Of a stretch of DNA of 34,851 bases, positions 1-8,101 are shown one piece after another; within the stretch, counting starts at the first letter, position 1; each line of letters begins with the position of its first letter. This DNA comes from Clostridia bacterium (GTDB lineage: Bacteria; Bacillota; Clostridia; Christensenellales; Aristaeellaceae): positions 1 to 34,851 of the forward strand of contig JAFUDS010000003.1 of assembly GCA_017464305.1 (NCBI GenBank), read 5' to 3'. The notes beneath the pieces were generated by a model, which was not told where the DNA came from, searched no databases, and saw only the letters and a program-made list of their open reading frames with translations. The translations under genes and the position numbers were made by a program.

Positions 1-53
1 GCATGTGACTGAAAATCACAGTGTCGGTGGTTCGATTCCGCCCCAAGGCACCA
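1..53 (+). tRNA. tRNA-Phe (GAA), 3' part only
   Basis: The window opens inside a tRNA. The anticodon stem TGTGA/TCACA encloses loop CTGAAAA (anticodon GAA). It is followed by a T-arm with TTCGATT, the 3' acceptor strand and an encoded CCA at 51-53. The 5' half lies outside the window. Confidence 0.9.
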
Positions 54-59
54 AAGTGT

Positions 60-135
60 GCGGTAGTAGCTCAGTTGGTAGAGCGCCACCTTGCCAAGGT
101 GGAGGTCGCGAGTCCGAGCCTCGTCTACCGCTCCA
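60..135 (+). tRNA. tRNA-Gly (GCC)
   Basis: The acceptor arms GCGGTAG (60-66) and CTACCGC (125-131) pair over 7 bp. The anticodon stem CCACC/GGTGG holds loop TTGCCAA (anticodon GCC). CCA is encoded at 133-135. It lies 6 nt after tRNA-Phe, so the cluster is probably one transcript. Confidence 0.95.
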
Positions 136-144
136 TTTTTTTAA

Positions 145-215
145 GCGGGTGTAACTCAATGGTAGAGTTCCAGCCTTCCAAGCTGGCTACGTGGGTTCGA
201 TTCCCATCACCCGCT
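145..215 (+). tRNA. tRNA-Gly (TCC)
   Basis: The acceptor arms GCGGGTG and CACCCGC pair over 7 bp. The anticodon stem CCAGC/GCTGG holds loop CTTCCAA (anticodon TCC), and the T-loop is TTCGATT. Unlike its two neighbours it does not encode CCA. It is the last gene of the tRNA cluster. Confidence 0.95.
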
Positions 216-219
216 CATG

Positions 220-243
220 AAGCCGCCGGATGGCGGTTTTTTT
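220..243 (+). terminator. intrinsic terminator of the tRNA cluster
   Basis: The stem CCGCC-GGAT-GGCGG is extended by A-T and G-T pairs and followed by seven T. It lies 5 nt after the last tRNA. Confidence 0.85.
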
Positions 244-260
244 GTATGTTTACGGAAAGC

Positions 261-288
261 TTGACTTTTGGGCGAAAAGGATTAAGAT
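261..288 (+). promoter_or_regulatory. likely sigma-A promoter for larC
   Basis: The -35 TTGACT (261-266) and -10 TAAGAT (283-288) are separated by 16 bases and lie about 57 nt before the larC start codon. Confidence 0.6.
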
Positions 289-344
289 CATGGATGAAAA
301 TTGTATTTTGCAAAACCTTTTTTTGAAGCAGGAGGCGAAGTGAA

Positions 345-1640
345 ATGAAAACCCTCTATCTGGAATGCGGCATGGGCGCCGCGGGGGATATGCTGATGGC
401 GGCACTGCTGGAGCTGATCCCGGACCGGCAGGCGTTTCTCGACAAAATGAATGCCCTGGGGCTGCCTGGGGTAGCGGTAGAGGTGGAGCCTGCCGTAAAG
501 TGTGGCATCACCAGCACGCATATGAAGATCACCGTCCATGGCGAGGAAGAAGAATCTGTGGACGTGCATGACCACGAACATGAACACCATCATGACCATG
601 ATCACGAACACGACCATGAGCACCATCACGAGCACGAACATGATCACGACCACGATCACCCCCATGATCATGACCACGACCATGAGGGACATCACCACCA
701 TCACCACACCTCCGTGGCGGATATCGAGGGCATCATCGACGGGCTGGATGTCTCTGCCCGGGTGAAGGCGGACGCCAAAGCGGTTTATGCCCTGATCGCG
801 GAGGCGGAAAGCAAGGTTCATGGACATCCCATCAGCGAAATTCACTTCCACGAGGTGGGCACGTTGGACGCGGTGGCGGACGTGGTGGGCGTATGCCTGC
901 TGATGGAAATGATTGGCGCGGAGCAGATCGTCGCTTCTCCCGTCCATGTGGGTAGCGGCTATGTTCGCTGCATGCACGGGGTGCTGCCGGTGCCGGCCCC
1001 GGCCACGGCGCTGATTCTGACCGGGATTCCTACTTATGGCGGCCAGATCAAGGGCGAGCTATGCACCCCCACAGGGGCGGCGCTGCTGAAGCATTTCGCC
1101 TCCAGCTTTGGCGATCGGCCCATGATGGCGGTGCAGGCCATCGGATATGGCATGGGGAAGAAGGACTTCGAGCGGGCCAATTGCGTCCGGGCCTTCCTGG
1201 GAGAAGGGGAGAACGCCCGGGAACCCTTGACCCGGCTGGAGTGCAACCTGGATGACATCACGGGGGAGGAGCTGGGCTTCGCTCAGGAGCAGCTGATGAA
1301 GGCAGGGGCCTTTGATGTCTATACCATTCCCATTGGGATGAAGAAATCCCGGCCTGGCATCCTGCTGAACGTCATCTGCAGCCCGGAAAACGCGGATCAG
1401 CTGGCCCAGCTGGTCATGAAGCACACCACTACCCTGGGCATTCGGCGGCAGGACCTGACCCGGTATTTTCTCCACCGTTATATCGACACCGTGGACACGG
1501 CCTATGGCCCGGTGCGGGTCAAGCGGGCGGAAGGCATGGGGGTCAAAAAACAGAAGGCGGAATACGATGATCTGGCAGCCCTGGCGGTAAAAAACGGGGT
1601 GAGCCTGAAGGAGATTCGAAACGCGGTTCCCCAGGAATGA
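345..1640 (+). CDS. larC: nickel pincer cofactor biosynthesis protein LarC
   Basis: LarC inserts nickel into the pyridinium thiocarboxylate precursor to finish the nickel-pincer cofactor used by lactate racemase and related enzymes; the known enzyme is CTP-dependent. The protein is 431 aa. It has the family N-terminus (YLECGMGAAGDM), the middle motif EIHFHEVGTLDAVADVVG, and the C-terminal DUF111 half (LECNLDDITGE). In lactobacilli LarC is made from two ORFs by programmed frameshift; here it is one continuous frame. Residues 75-121 form a His/Asp/Glu loop with 28 histidines, which probably binds or stores nickel (inference). AGGAGG at 330-335 supports the start. No larA, larB or larE gene is in the window, so its partners must lie elsewhere. 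Confidence 0.93.
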   Translation: MKTLYLECGMGAAGDMLMAALLELIPDRQAFLDKMNALGLPGVAVEVEPAVKCGITSTHMKITVHGEEEESVDVHDHEHEHHHDHDHEHDHEHHHEHEHDHDHDHPHDHDHDHEGHHHHHHTSVADIEGIIDGLDVSARVKADAKAVYALIAEAESKVHGHPISEIHFHEVGTLDAVADVVGVCLLMEMIGAEQIVASPVHVGSGYVRCMHGVLPVPAPATALILTGIPTYGGQIKGELCTPTGAALLKHFASSFGDRPMMAVQAIGYGMGKKDFERANCVRAFLGEGENAREPLTRLECNLDDITGEELGFAQEQLMKAGAFDVYTIPIGMKKSRPGILLNVICSPENADQLAQLVMKHTTTLGIRRQDLTRYFLHRYIDTVDTAYGPVRVKRAEGMGVKKQKAEYDDLAALAVKNGVSLKEIRNAVPQE

Positions 1641-1651
1641 GGGAGCCGCAG

Positions 1652-1683
1652 AGGGGCACGGAAGAGACGCCGCGCCCCTTTTT
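1652..1683 (+). terminator. intrinsic terminator after larC
   Basis: The stem AGGGGCACGG pairs with CCGCGCCCCT (one A-C mismatch) and is followed by a run of five T, 12 nt after the larC stop. Confidence 0.7.
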
Positions 1684-1734
1684 CTCTTGCAACTTTCCGC
1701 GCGAAAAAGTTCGTTGGGAGGAGGAAAAACCAGA

Positions 1735-1763
1735 TTGCAAGGGGCGTAAGAATATGATAAGAT
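1735..1763 (+). promoter_or_regulatory. likely sigma-A promoter for the beta-helix/fucosidase pair
   Basis: TTGCAA (1735-1740), a 17-base spacer, then TAAGAT (1758-1763), about 80 nt upstream of the 1843 start codon. Confidence 0.55.
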
Positions 1764-1842
1764 ACCCTCACTGGCAGCGGGAGAAAAGCATACTCCTGCG
1801 AGAAAGAAAAGAATTCGGAAAAGCGAAAGGAAAGAGAGCATC

Positions 1843-3831
1843 ATGGTATATTATGTCAACATCGCGGCCGGCCGGGAAGGGGACGGCAGCAAGGCCCATC
1901 CCTTCCGACACATCAACGACGCGGCGAAGGTGGCCCAGCCCGGGGATGAAGTCATCGTGGCGCCCGGAATCTATCGGGAATATGTGAACCCCCGCCACGC
2001 TGGCACGGAGGAGAACCGGATTACCTACCGCAGCGAGCAGATCGGCGCCGCCCGGATCACCGGGGCGGAGGAGCTGACGGGATGGGAAAAATACGAGGGG
2101 AATGTATGGACCGCTCGGGTGAAGAACAGCCTTTTCGGCAGCTACAATCCTTACACCACCCTGGTGGGCGGGGATTGGTATTTCGCCCCTATGGTTCGGC
2201 ACACTGGCGCGGTGTTCGTCAATGACCGGATGATGTACGAAACCGTGACGCTGGAGGAATGCCGGGCGGCGGAGGTGGATCCCTGCTCCTGGCGGCCGGA
2301 GGAGTCCACCTGGAAGTGGTTCACCCGGCAGGAAGGGGACGAAACCGTGCTCTTCGCCAATTTCCACGACCTGAACCCCAACGAGCAGAAGGTGGAAATC
2401 TCCGTGCGGCGAAATGTATTCATGCCTTCGGAGACGGGCATTGGATACATCACGGTCAGCGGCTTCCTGATGGACAAAGCCGCCACCACTTGGGCGCCTC
2501 CCGCGGCTTATCAGGATGGGCTCATGGGCCCCCACTGGAGCCGGGGATGGATCATTGAGGATTGCGAAATCTGCAACAGCCGCTGCTGCGGTATCTCCCT
2601 GGGAAAATATCTGGACCCGGAAAATGAGATGTACTTCTTCCACAAGCGGGTGAAGAGCCCGACCCAGATGGAGCGGGACGCGGTATGCCGGGGGCAGTAT
2701 CACGGCTGGCTGAAGGAGAAGGTGGGTGGCCACCTGATCCGCCGCTGCCATGTACACCACTGCGAGCAGACGGGCATCGTGGGCCGCATGGGCGCGGTTT
2801 TCTCCACCATTGAGGATTGCCACATTCACCATGTGTGCAATTCCTCCCAGTTGGGCGGGGCGGAAACCGCGGGCATCAAGCTGCACGCAGCCATCGACGT
2901 CACCATCCGTCGGAACCATATTCACGATTGCATCCAGGGTGTCTGGCTGGACTGGGAGGCCCAGGGCGCCCGGGTGAGCCAGAACCTGTTCCACGACAAT
3001 ATGCGCCCGGAAGGGGTCAAGCAGGGGCAGGGCAACATGTTCTCCACGGACGTGTTTATTGAGGTAGGCCATGGACCGACCCTGGTGGACAACAATGTGA
3101 TGCTGTCCAAGGTGTCCATCACCATTCCCAGCGAGGGCATCGCTGCGGTGCATAACCTGATGCTGGGCGGCTTCTCCCTGATCAATTCCGGGGTGGACAG
3201 CGTGGTGAATGGTCAGCGGGAGCCCCGGTATACCCCCTATCATATTCGGCATCGGACGGAGGTGGCCGGGTTTATGACCATCCTGCACGGGGATGACCGG
3301 GTGTATAACAACCTCATGATTCAGCATTATCCCGTGTCCAATCCGGATCTGGGGCCGGACGGCCATGAGTACGAGGTGGTAGGGACCGCGCCCTTCGATA
3401 TCTTCCCCTCCTGGGAGGAATGGATTGGCCAGTTTGACCTGGACAGCGCGGAGCCCAACCATCACGGGCTGAACGAGGCTCATTTCGGCCATCTGCCGGC
3501 CTGGGTCGGGGGCAATGCTTATCTGAACGGCGCCACCGTCAGCCGGCATGAAAAGACCGGCTTCCAGGGGGAGGCACAGGCGGAGATCAGTTGGGAGGAG
3601 CGGGACGGCCACTTCATCCTGAAGACCAATGCCTACGAGCTGGTGAAGGATTTCCGGGCGGGCATCGTGACCAGCGACCTGCTGGGCAAGGCCTTCGAGC
3701 CGGAGCAGCGGTTCGAGAATCCGGACGGAACAGACATCGTTTTTGACCGGGATTTCGCCGGGAACCATCGGGGCGTGGATACTCTGCCCGGGCCCTTCGC
3801 GGAAGGGAAGACGGAATACATCCTGTGGTAA
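1843..3831 (+). CDS. right-handed beta-helix repeat protein, probable carbohydrate-active enzyme
   Basis: This is a 662-aa protein without signal peptide or membrane segment. The N-terminus (YYVNIAAGREGDGS, then HPFRHINDAAKVAQPGDEV) is the DUF1565-type start seen in parallel beta-helix proteins. It is followed by many helix rungs with the pattern 'I.rC.vHHCeqtGI' and 'IRRNHIHDCIQGVWLD' (roughly residues 230-450). The fold is shared by polysaccharide lyases and several glycosidase families; I cannot assign a family or substrate. The GH29 alpha-fucosidase follows after about 108 nt on the same strand, so the two probably act together on a fucose-bearing glycan fragment inside the cell (inference). 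The start follows an AAAGGAAAGAGAG purine-rich site. Confidence 0.8.
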   Translation: MVYYVNIAAGREGDGSKAHPFRHINDAAKVAQPGDEVIVAPGIYREYVNPRHAGTEENRITYRSEQIGAARITGAEELTGWEKYEGNVWTARVKNSLFGSYNPYTTLVGGDWYFAPMVRHTGAVFVNDRMMYETVTLEECRAAEVDPCSWRPEESTWKWFTRQEGDETVLFANFHDLNPNEQKVEISVRRNVFMPSETGIGYITVSGFLMDKAATTWAPPAAYQDGLMGPHWSRGWIIEDCEICNSRCCGISLGKYLDPENEMYFFHKRVKSPTQMERDAVCRGQYHGWLKEKVGGHLIRRCHVHHCEQTGIVGRMGAVFSTIEDCHIHHVCNSSQLGGAETAGIKLHAAIDVTIRRNHIHDCIQGVWLDWEAQGARVSQNLFHDNMRPEGVKQGQGNMFSTDVFIEVGHGPTLVDNNVMLSKVSITIPSEGIAAVHNLMLGGFSLINSGVDSVVNGQREPRYTPYHIRHRTEVAGFMTILHGDDRVYNNLMIQHYPVSNPDLGPDGHEYEVVGTAPFDIFPSWEEWIGQFDLDSAEPNHHGLNEAHFGHLPAWVGGNAYLNGATVSRHEKTGFQGEAQAEISWEERDGHFILKTNAYELVKDFRAGIVTSDLLGKAFEPEQRFENPDGTDIVFDRDFAGNHRGVDTLPGPFAEGKTEYILW

Positions 3832-3846
3832 AAAAAGAAAAGCAAC

Positions 3847-3878
3847 AACAGGGGAGGGCACTGCCGTCCCCTGTTTTC
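3847..3878 (+). terminator. weak terminator or processing hairpin between beta-helix gene and fucosidase gene
   Basis: AACAGGGGA (3847-3855) pairs perfectly with TCCCCTGTT (3867-3875). Only four T follow, so it may attenuate rather than end the transcript. Confidence 0.45.
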
Positions 3879-3939
3879 AGAGAAGAGGTGGCGCGGCGAA
3901 GGCCGCACCCTCAAGAAATAGAAAGGAGCATTTGATTTC

Positions 3940-5421
3940 ATGGATCGAAAAGCGTATCTGGCAAAAATAGACGAAGTCATCGCCGCGGGTCCCTGGCACG
4001 CGGACTGGGAGAGCCTGGCGACCCATCCGGTGCCCGCCTGGTACGGCGAAAAGCGGCTGGGCATCTTCCTGCATTGGGGGCCCTTCTCCGTGCCGGCCTA
4101 TCACGACTGGTATGCCCGGAATATGTACATCCAGGGCTCGGAGGAATATGAGCATCATCTGAAGCACTGGGGCAAGCATAAGGACTTTGGATACAAGGAC
4201 TTCATCCCGATGTTCAAAATGGAAAACTATGCGCCGGAGGAATGGGCGCGGCTGTTCCGGGAGGCGGGGGCGGACTATGTGGTGCCCGTGGCGGAGCATC
4301 ACGATGGCTTCCAGAACTATGGCAGCGAGCTCAGCCGGTGGAACGCGGTGGACATGGGGCCCCATCGGGATATCACCGGGGATCTGCTGAACGCTTGCGA
4401 GAAGGAAGGCATGACTCGGGGCGTTTCCAGCCATCGGGTGGAGCATTGGTTCTTCCTCTCTCACGGGCGGGAGTTTGACAGCGACGTGGGCAACCCGCCG
4501 GATCGGGACAGCCTGTATTGGCCGGCCATGCCGGAGCCGGCGGACCATCACGATCTGTTCGCCCAGCCCTATCCCACCCAGGAGTTCCTGGAGGATTGGC
4601 TGATGCGCTGCTGCGAGCTGGTGGACCGGATGAAGCCCGCCATCCTGTATTTCGACTGGTGGATTGAGCACGATAGCGTAAAGCCCTATCTGCAGAAATT
4701 CGCTGCCTATTATTACAACCGGGCGGAGGAATGGGGCGGCTGTGTCATCAACTATAAGCACGACGCCTTCCCCTTCGGCGTGGCGGTGGCGGACATGGAG
4801 CGGGGTTCCTTCGCGGAGCCCAAGCCCTTCCTGTGGCAGAGCGACACCAGCGTCATGCGCCATTCCTGGTGCTATTCGGAGCAACCGGGGAAGGCGGATT
4901 ACAAATCCCCAGCGGAGATCATTCAGACCCTGGCGGATGTGGTGGCCAAGAATGGCCGGCTGCTGCTGAACTTCGGCCCCAAGCCGGACGGCACCTTCCG
5001 GGAGAAGGATCTGGAGGTGCTGTCCGCCATGGCGGCCTGGATGCGGGACAATGGCGAGGCCATCCATGGTACGCAGCTATGGCGAATTTGCGGAGAGGGC
5101 CCCACGAAGACGGAGGAGGGGCAGTTCTCCGACGGCGCTGCCGCGGGCTGGACCAGCCAGGATTTCCGCTTCATGTGCCGGGGAAATCGGATTTACGCCA
5201 TCAACATGGTGTGCCCGGAGGATGGTAAAATTCGCATTACCAGCCTGCGCCATTCCAAGGAGACGGGCACGCTGCCTCTGTTCCATGGCATTATTGAGGA
5301 GGTCAAGGTGCTGGGGATGGCGGAGGAGCCTGCCTGGCAAAGGACGGAGGAAGCGTTGGAGGTAGATTTGGGCCCCTGGCGCAGCGACATGCCCGTAGTG
5401 GTTCGGGTACGGGTGAAGTAA
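3940..5421 (+). CDS. alpha-L-fucosidase, glycoside hydrolase family 29
   Basis: GH29 enzymes remove alpha-linked L-fucose by a retaining mechanism. The 493-aa protein shows the family pattern: an early W(Y)GEKRLGIFLHWGPFSVPAY, then EHHDGFQNYGS (the HHDGF motif), and ILYFDWW, where Asp239 fits the catalytic nucleophile. A C-terminal beta-sandwich-like tail follows the barrel (about residues 380-493, ending in VVVRVRVK). There is no signal peptide, so it probably works on imported oligosaccharides. It has its own ribosome site (AAAGGAG) and lies downstream of the beta-helix gene. The next feature is tRNA-Arg with its own promoter. Substrate linkage cannot be told from sequence. Confidence 0.88.
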   Translation: MDRKAYLAKIDEVIAAGPWHADWESLATHPVPAWYGEKRLGIFLHWGPFSVPAYHDWYARNMYIQGSEEYEHHLKHWGKHKDFGYKDFIPMFKMENYAPEEWARLFREAGADYVVPVAEHHDGFQNYGSELSRWNAVDMGPHRDITGDLLNACEKEGMTRGVSSHRVEHWFFLSHGREFDSDVGNPPDRDSLYWPAMPEPADHHDLFAQPYPTQEFLEDWLMRCCELVDRMKPAILYFDWWIEHDSVKPYLQKFAAYYYNRAEEWGGCVINYKHDAFPFGVAVADMERGSFAEPKPFLWQSDTSVMRHSWCYSEQPGKADYKSPAEIIQTLADVVAKNGRLLLNFGPKPDGTFREKDLEVLSAMAAWMRDNGEAIHGTQLWRICGEGPTKTEEGQFSDGAAAGWTSQDFRFMCRGNRIYAINMVCPEDGKIRITSLRHSKETGTLPLFHGIIEEVKVLGMAEEPAWQRTEEALEVDLGPWRSDMPVVVRVRVK

Positions 5422-5434
5422 CCAAAATTTCAGA

Positions 5435-5463
5435 TTGACAATTCCTGGGGAGCATGATAGAAT
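5435..5463 (+). promoter_or_regulatory. sigma-A promoter of tRNA-Arg
   Basis: Consensus -35 TTGACA (5435-5440), a 17-base spacer and -10 TAGAAT (5458-5463), 13 nt before the tRNA. Confidence 0.8.
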
Positions 5464-5475
5464 ATCCGGTGTTGA

Positions 5476-5549
5476 GCGCTCGTAGCTCAGTTGGATAGAG
5501 TGTCAGACTCCGACTCTGAAGGTCACAGGTTCGAATCCTGCCGGGCGTA
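5476..5549 (+). tRNA. tRNA-Arg (CCG)
   Basis: The anticodon stem TCAGA/TCTGA holds loop CTCCGAC (anticodon CCG, codon CGG). The D-arm is TAGCTCAGTTGGATAGAG and the T-loop TTCGAAT. The acceptor pairs GCGCTCG with CGGGCGT, including G-T wobbles. CCA is not encoded. Confidence 0.93.
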
Positions 5550-5553
5550 CATT

Positions 5554-5590
5554 TCCGGAAGCCTCGAAAACAAGGCTTCCGGATTTTTTT
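5554..5590 (+). terminator. strong intrinsic terminator of tRNA-Arg
   Basis: A perfect 11-bp stem, TCCGGAAGCCT (5554-5564) with AGGCTTCCGGA (5573-5583), is followed by seven T. Confidence 0.92.
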
Positions 5591-5720
5591 CGGCCAGGCC
5601 GGCGGAATCAGAGCGGAGGCAAGCCAATTGGACGTTTATGGGCTGATGAAAAGGAGAACCCAGGAACAGCTTTGTCGAAAATGGGAAGATTGATAGTGAA
5701 AAATCAAACGCAAAGGAAAC

Positions 5721-5771
5721 ACACAATATTTTGTACTTCCGGTTGACAAGCGTTCCTACATATAGTAGAAT
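5721..5771 (+). promoter_or_regulatory. nrdDG promoter with two NrdR-box-like sites
   Basis: The sigma-A promoter is TTGACA (5743-5748), 17 bases, TAGAAT (5766-5771). Box 1, 5721-5736 (ACACAATATTTTGTAC), matches the known NrdR-box pattern acaCwAtATaTwGtgt at 13 of 16 positions. Box 2, 5753-5768, keeps the 10-base core (CTACATATAG, 9 of 10). The box starts are 32 bp apart, about three helical turns, as in known NrdR pairs. Box 2 overlaps the -10. Repression of nrdDG by NrdR when dATP is high is the expected regulation. No nrdR gene is in the window. Confidence 0.7.
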
Positions 5772-5830
5772 AACCGTCGCCGCCCAAGGCGGACAACAGC
5801 CCGAAAAAGGGCAGGAGAATGGGGTTAAGC

Positions 5831-8032
5831 ATGCGGATTATCAAGCGGAATGGGTCGGAAATGACCTTTGATCCGGAGAAGATTCTGGTGGCGGTGTCCA
5901 AGGCCAATAACCAGGCCGACGCCAGCGAGAGGCTGCCGGAGGCGGATATAAAAGAGATTACGGAGAAGGTGACGGCCCTGTGCGAGGAGCTGGGCCGGGC
6001 TCCCAGCGTGGAAGAGGTACAGGATATGGTGGAGCGCCAGCTGGTGCTCCACGGCAGCTTTGACGTGGCGAAAAGGTACATCACCTATCGCTACACCCGG
6101 GCCCTGGCCCGCCAGGCCAACACCACGGACAACAAGATTCTGAGCCTCATCGAGTGCGTCAATGAAGAGGCGAAGCAGGAAAATTCCAACAAGAATCCCG
6201 TCATCAACTCCACCCAGCGGGACTATATGGCCGGCGAGGTGTCCAAGGACTTGAGCGAGCGGGTGCTGCTGCCCCAGGACATCGTGGAGGCTCACGAGGC
6301 GGGCATCATCCATTTCCACGACATGGATTACTATGCCCAGCACATGCACAACTGCGACCTGGTGAATCTGGAGGACATGCTGCAGAACGGCACGGTGATT
6401 ACCGGGACGCTGATCGAGAAGCCCCACAGCTTCTCCACGGCCTGCAACATCGCTACGCAGATCATCGCCCAGGTGGCCTCAAACCAATATGGCGGCCAGA
6501 GCATCTCTCTGGCCCATCTGGCCCCCTTCGTGGAGATCAGCCGGCAGAAGATTCGCCGGGAGCTGGAAAAGGAATTTGCGGAGCTGAAGATCGACCTGGG
6601 CGAGGAAGCCATGGAGAAGCTGGTGCACAGCCACCTGTTGAGCGAGATTCAGCGCGGCGTGCAGACCATACAGTACCAGGTGGTTACGCTGCTGACCACC
6701 AATGGTCAGGCCCCCTTCGTGACGGTGTTCATGTATCTGAACGAGGCCAAGAGCGAGCAGGAAAAGGCGGACTTAGCCCTGATCATCGAAGAGGTGCTGC
6801 GCCAGCGGTTCGAGGGCGTGAAGAACGAGCAGGGTATCTGGGTGACGCCGGCCTTCCCGAAGCTGATTTACGTGCTGGAGGAGGACAATATCCGGGAGGG
6901 GACGCCCTACTTCTACCTGACCCAGCTGGCCGCGAAATGCACCGCGAAGCGCATGGTGCCGGACTATATCTCCGAAAAGGTGATGAAGGGGCTGAAGGGC
7001 GGGGACGTTTACACCTGCATGGGCTGCCGCTCCTTCCTGACGCCGGACCGGTTTACCGACGCAGGCATCGGCAACATCGCCAACGCCCAGAGCTACGAGC
7101 CGGGCAAGCATAAATACTACGGCCGGTTCAACCAGGGCGTGGTGACAGTGAACCTGGTGGACATCGGCCTGTCCGCCCAGGGGGATATGGATCGCTTCTG
7201 GCAGATCTTTGACGAGCGGATGGAGCTGTGCCATCGGGCGCTGCGCTGCCGGCACGACCGGCTGAAGGGGACGGTGTCCGATGTGGCGCCCATCCTGTGG
7301 CAATACGGCGCCCTGGCCCGGCTGAACAAGGGCGAGGTGATTGATCGGCTGCTGTACGATGGCTACAGCACCCTGAGCCTGGGCTACGCGGGGCTGTGGG
7401 AATGCGTCCGGGCCCTGAACGGCAAAAAGCTGACGGAGCCGGAGGGCGAAAAGCTGGGCCTGGAGATCATGCAGAAGCTGAACGACTATACCGGCAAGTG
7501 GAAGAAAGAGGAGAACATCGACTATTCCATCTACGGCACGCCCCTGGAATCCACCACCTACAAATTCGCCAAATGCCTGCAGAAGCGCTTCGGCGTCATT
7601 GAGAATATTACGGACAAGGGATATATCACCAATTCCTACCACATCCATGTGACGGAGCCCATCAATGCCTTCGACAAGATTCGCATCGAGAGCCGGTTCC
7701 AGGCCCTGAGCCCCGGCGGCGCCATCAGCTATGTAGAGGTGCCGAACATGAACGATAACCTGGAAGCGGTCATCAAGGTCATGCAGTACATCTACGACAA
7801 CATTCTGTACGCCGAGCTGAACACCAAGAGCGATTATTGCCAGGTTTGCGGATGGGACGGGGAAATCGAGATTAAGGAAACCCAGGGCAAGCTGGTATGG
7901 ACCTGCCCCTGCTGCGGCAACACGGATCAGAACAAGATGAACGTGGCCCGGCGGACCTGCGGCTATATCGGTACCCAGTTCTGGAACCAGGGCCGCACCC
8001 AGGAGATCAAGGAGCGGGTGCTGCACCTGTAA
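5831..8032 (+). CDS. nrdD: anaerobic (class III) ribonucleoside-triphosphate reductase
   Basis: NrdD reduces ribonucleoside triphosphates to deoxy forms under anaerobic conditions with a glycyl radical. The N-terminus (RIIKRNGSEMTFDPEKI) opens an ATP-cone regulatory domain (about residues 1-90). The large barrel follows, and the C-terminus has the zinc site CQVCGW...CPCC and the radical motif RTCGYIG, where Gly711 carries the radical. I chose the ATG at 5831, which fits the family N-terminus. An ATG at 5819 in frame would add MGLS, but the AGGAG at 5813-5817 is only 1 nt from it and 13 nt from 5831, so neither spacing is ideal. nrdG follows after a hairpin. Confidence 0.96.
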   Translation: MRIIKRNGSEMTFDPEKILVAVSKANNQADASERLPEADIKEITEKVTALCEELGRAPSVEEVQDMVERQLVLHGSFDVAKRYITYRYTRALARQANTTDNKILSLIECVNEEAKQENSNKNPVINSTQRDYMAGEVSKDLSERVLLPQDIVEAHEAGIIHFHDMDYYAQHMHNCDLVNLEDMLQNGTVITGTLIEKPHSFSTACNIATQIIAQVASNQYGGQSISLAHLAPFVEISRQKIRRELEKEFAELKIDLGEEAMEKLVHSHLLSEIQRGVQTIQYQVVTLLTTNGQAPFVTVFMYLNEAKSEQEKADLALIIEEVLRQRFEGVKNEQGIWVTPAFPKLIYVLEEDNIREGTPYFYLTQLAAKCTAKRMVPDYISEKVMKGLKGGDVYTCMGCRSFLTPDRFTDAGIGNIANAQSYEPGKHKYYGRFNQGVVTVNLVDIGLSAQGDMDRFWQIFDERMELCHRALRCRHDRLKGTVSDVAPILWQYGALARLNKGEVIDRLLYDGYSTLSLGYAGLWECVRALNGKKLTEPEGEKLGLEIMQKLNDYTGKWKKEENIDYSIYGTPLESTTYKFAKCLQKRFGVIENITDKGYITNSYHIHVTEPINAFDKIRIESRFQALSPGGAISYVEVPNMNDNLEAVIKVMQYIYDNILYAELNTKSDYCQVCGWDGEIEIKETQGKLVWTCPCCGNTDQNKMNVARRTCGYIGTQFWNQGRTQEIKERVLHL

Positions 8033-8047
8033 ATCAAAGCATAAATC

Positions 8048-8079
8048 AATCAGCCCAGGGGAGTGCCCCTGGGCTGATT
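8048..8079 (+). other. 14-bp perfect hairpin between nrdD and nrdG
   Basis: AATCAGCCCAGGGG (8048-8061) and CCCCTGGGCTGATT (8066-8079) pair completely around loop AGTG. Only three T follow the stem, so it looks like an RNA-stability or attenuation element rather than a full terminator. It could lower nrdG relative to nrdD. Confidence 0.7.
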
Positions 8080-8101
8080 TCCGGAGGGAGAGAAGGGCTA
8101 T

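Noticed and set aside
21-326. Plus-strand frame of 101 aa at the left end
   Set aside because: It runs through three tRNA genes and a terminator.
288-977. Minus-strand frame opposite larC
   Set aside because: It mirrors the His/Asp-rich repeat of larC (Met/Val/Phe-rich low complexity) and has no family match.
345-1640. Programmed frameshift inside larC
   Set aside because: The gene is one continuous frame covering both LarC1 and LarC2 parts, so no frameshift is needed.
1768-3861. Long minus-strand frame of 697 aa opposite the beta-helix gene
   Set aside because: High GC makes long antisense frames common. The plus-strand protein has clear beta-helix rungs and a ribosome site; the minus one has neither.
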